Source of the DNA: Posidonia oceanica
Taxonomy: Eukaryota; Streptophyta; Magnoliopsida; Alismatales; Posidoniaceae
Assembly (NCBI GenBank): GCA_037176725.1
Contig: JAZBRS010000076.1
Location: 118,439,001-118,503,000 of the forward strand
Direction of reading: 5' to 3'
DNA length: 64,000 bases
Shown: positions 63,674-64,000 of the stretch, in pieces
Position numbering within the stretch: the stretch's first letter is position 1
Layout: each line of letters starts with the position of its first letter
Notes under the pieces: model-generated
Databases searched by the model: none
Seen by the model: the letters and a program-made list of their open reading frames with translations, nothing else
What the model was told of the DNA's origin: nothing
Translations under genes and position numbers: made by a program

Positions 63674-64000
63674 GTTTTTCAGCAACTTAAGTTGCTGAAC
63701 TTCGCTCATGGCCCTCCAAATCCATGGACAAGTTGCCAAACCAATTTCTACCAATTCTAGAGGCTTCTACAAGTTGAAATACACGTGTGGGAGTTGGTTT
63801 CATATTTTTTGGACCTCCCGGCCATCCGGAATCACCTGTTGTTGTTTACATTAAGTTATTAACTTGTTAAAGCGCCAACGGTCGCGGAATTCAGAATTAA
63901 AGCTCGCAGGTGAAATGTTTCTTCATAACTCTGTCATTTGCATATCATTACACGTAATTAAACTTGTTTCAAGTTAAATTGAATTAAAAACCATTATTTG

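Larger units (their letters stand above)
57228..64000 (+). mobile_element. Element E: internally deleted LTR retrotransposon, plus strand, right end outside the window
   Basis: A 1.23-kb LTR, PBS, 1.8-kb leader with four cassette doublets, gag, a short tail of integrase and a 3' region. RT, RNase H and most of integrase are missing, so it was a dependent (non-autonomous) element. PBS, gag knuckle and 3' region match element A's family. No second LTR is seen before the window ends. Confidence 0.75.
62112..64000. other. 3' region of element E
   Basis: No gene is supported. It contains GACAGC hairpins (62501-62571), an A-rich repeat of CCAAAAAAAATGATAAA-like units (about 62870-63100), and three cassette doublets (63429-63673). 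The first two blocks match the 3' region of element A in reverse complement. Confidence 0.55.

Noticed and set aside
1..64000. tRNA, rRNA or conserved single-copy host genes
   Set aside because: I looked for cloverleaf boxes, rRNA-like sequence and familiar plant proteins and saw none; only element-derived coding regions are supported.

Overview
The window is plant nuclear DNA made almost entirely of nested Ty3/gypsy LTR retrotransposons. The polyproteins look like the Tat/Ogre/Retand lineage: a Ty3-type RNase H is followed by a second RNase H-like domain (aRNH type), pol contains G-patch-like segments, and extra open reading frames lie outside gag-pol. Plant origin is also supported by plant-mobile-domain-like genes with short GT-AG introns and by telomere-like CCCTAAA stretches. 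I see no ordinary single-copy host gene, no tRNA or rRNA, and nothing bacterial. I cannot name the species.

Layout. Element A (1-19128, minus strand) shows the last 198 bp of its 3' LTR, then two antisense (plus-strand) extra genes, integrase, aRNH, RNase H/RT, G-patch linker, two retropepsin domains, a short gag remnant, leader, PBS and a 1.57-kb 5' LTR. A is inserted in the RT gene of element B (plus strand), which resumes at 19129 with RT-RNase H-aRNH-integrase, an extra ORF and a repeat-rich 3' region. Element C (25791-47715, minus strand) is inserted in that 3' region. It is complete, with two 3.3-kb LTRs and a CCCCT target-site duplication on both sides. B resumes at 47721. At 48678 element D begins (plus strand; 3.7-kb LTR, PBS, gag). 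Element E (57228 onward, plus strand) has a 1.23-kb LTR, PBS and gag, then only the tail of integrase and a 3' region; its far end is outside the window. B, C and D form one family; A and E form a second.

Nearly every coding region carries premature stops, many explained by C-to-T change at CAG, CGA or TGG codons, so these are old methylated copies. Exceptions that stay open are the 400-codon extra ORF, the integrase and the RT of C, and the RT and aRNH of A.

The most unusual signal is a set of short, fixed-length inverted-repeat cassettes. C's LTRs and element E carry 48 units of GTTGGACGC-N11-GCGTCCAAC (29 bp, 28 bp in three), always abutted as doublets or a triplet at 23 sites, with arms kept and centres variable. 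Element A carries an analogous but unrelated cassette, TTAGTCGCC-N9-GGCGNCTAA (27 bp), also as doublets but with one spacer base. Other hairpin motifs recur in the 3' regions of A, B, C and E. Several cassettes sit just upstream of start codons or a TATA box. I know of no description of this architecture.
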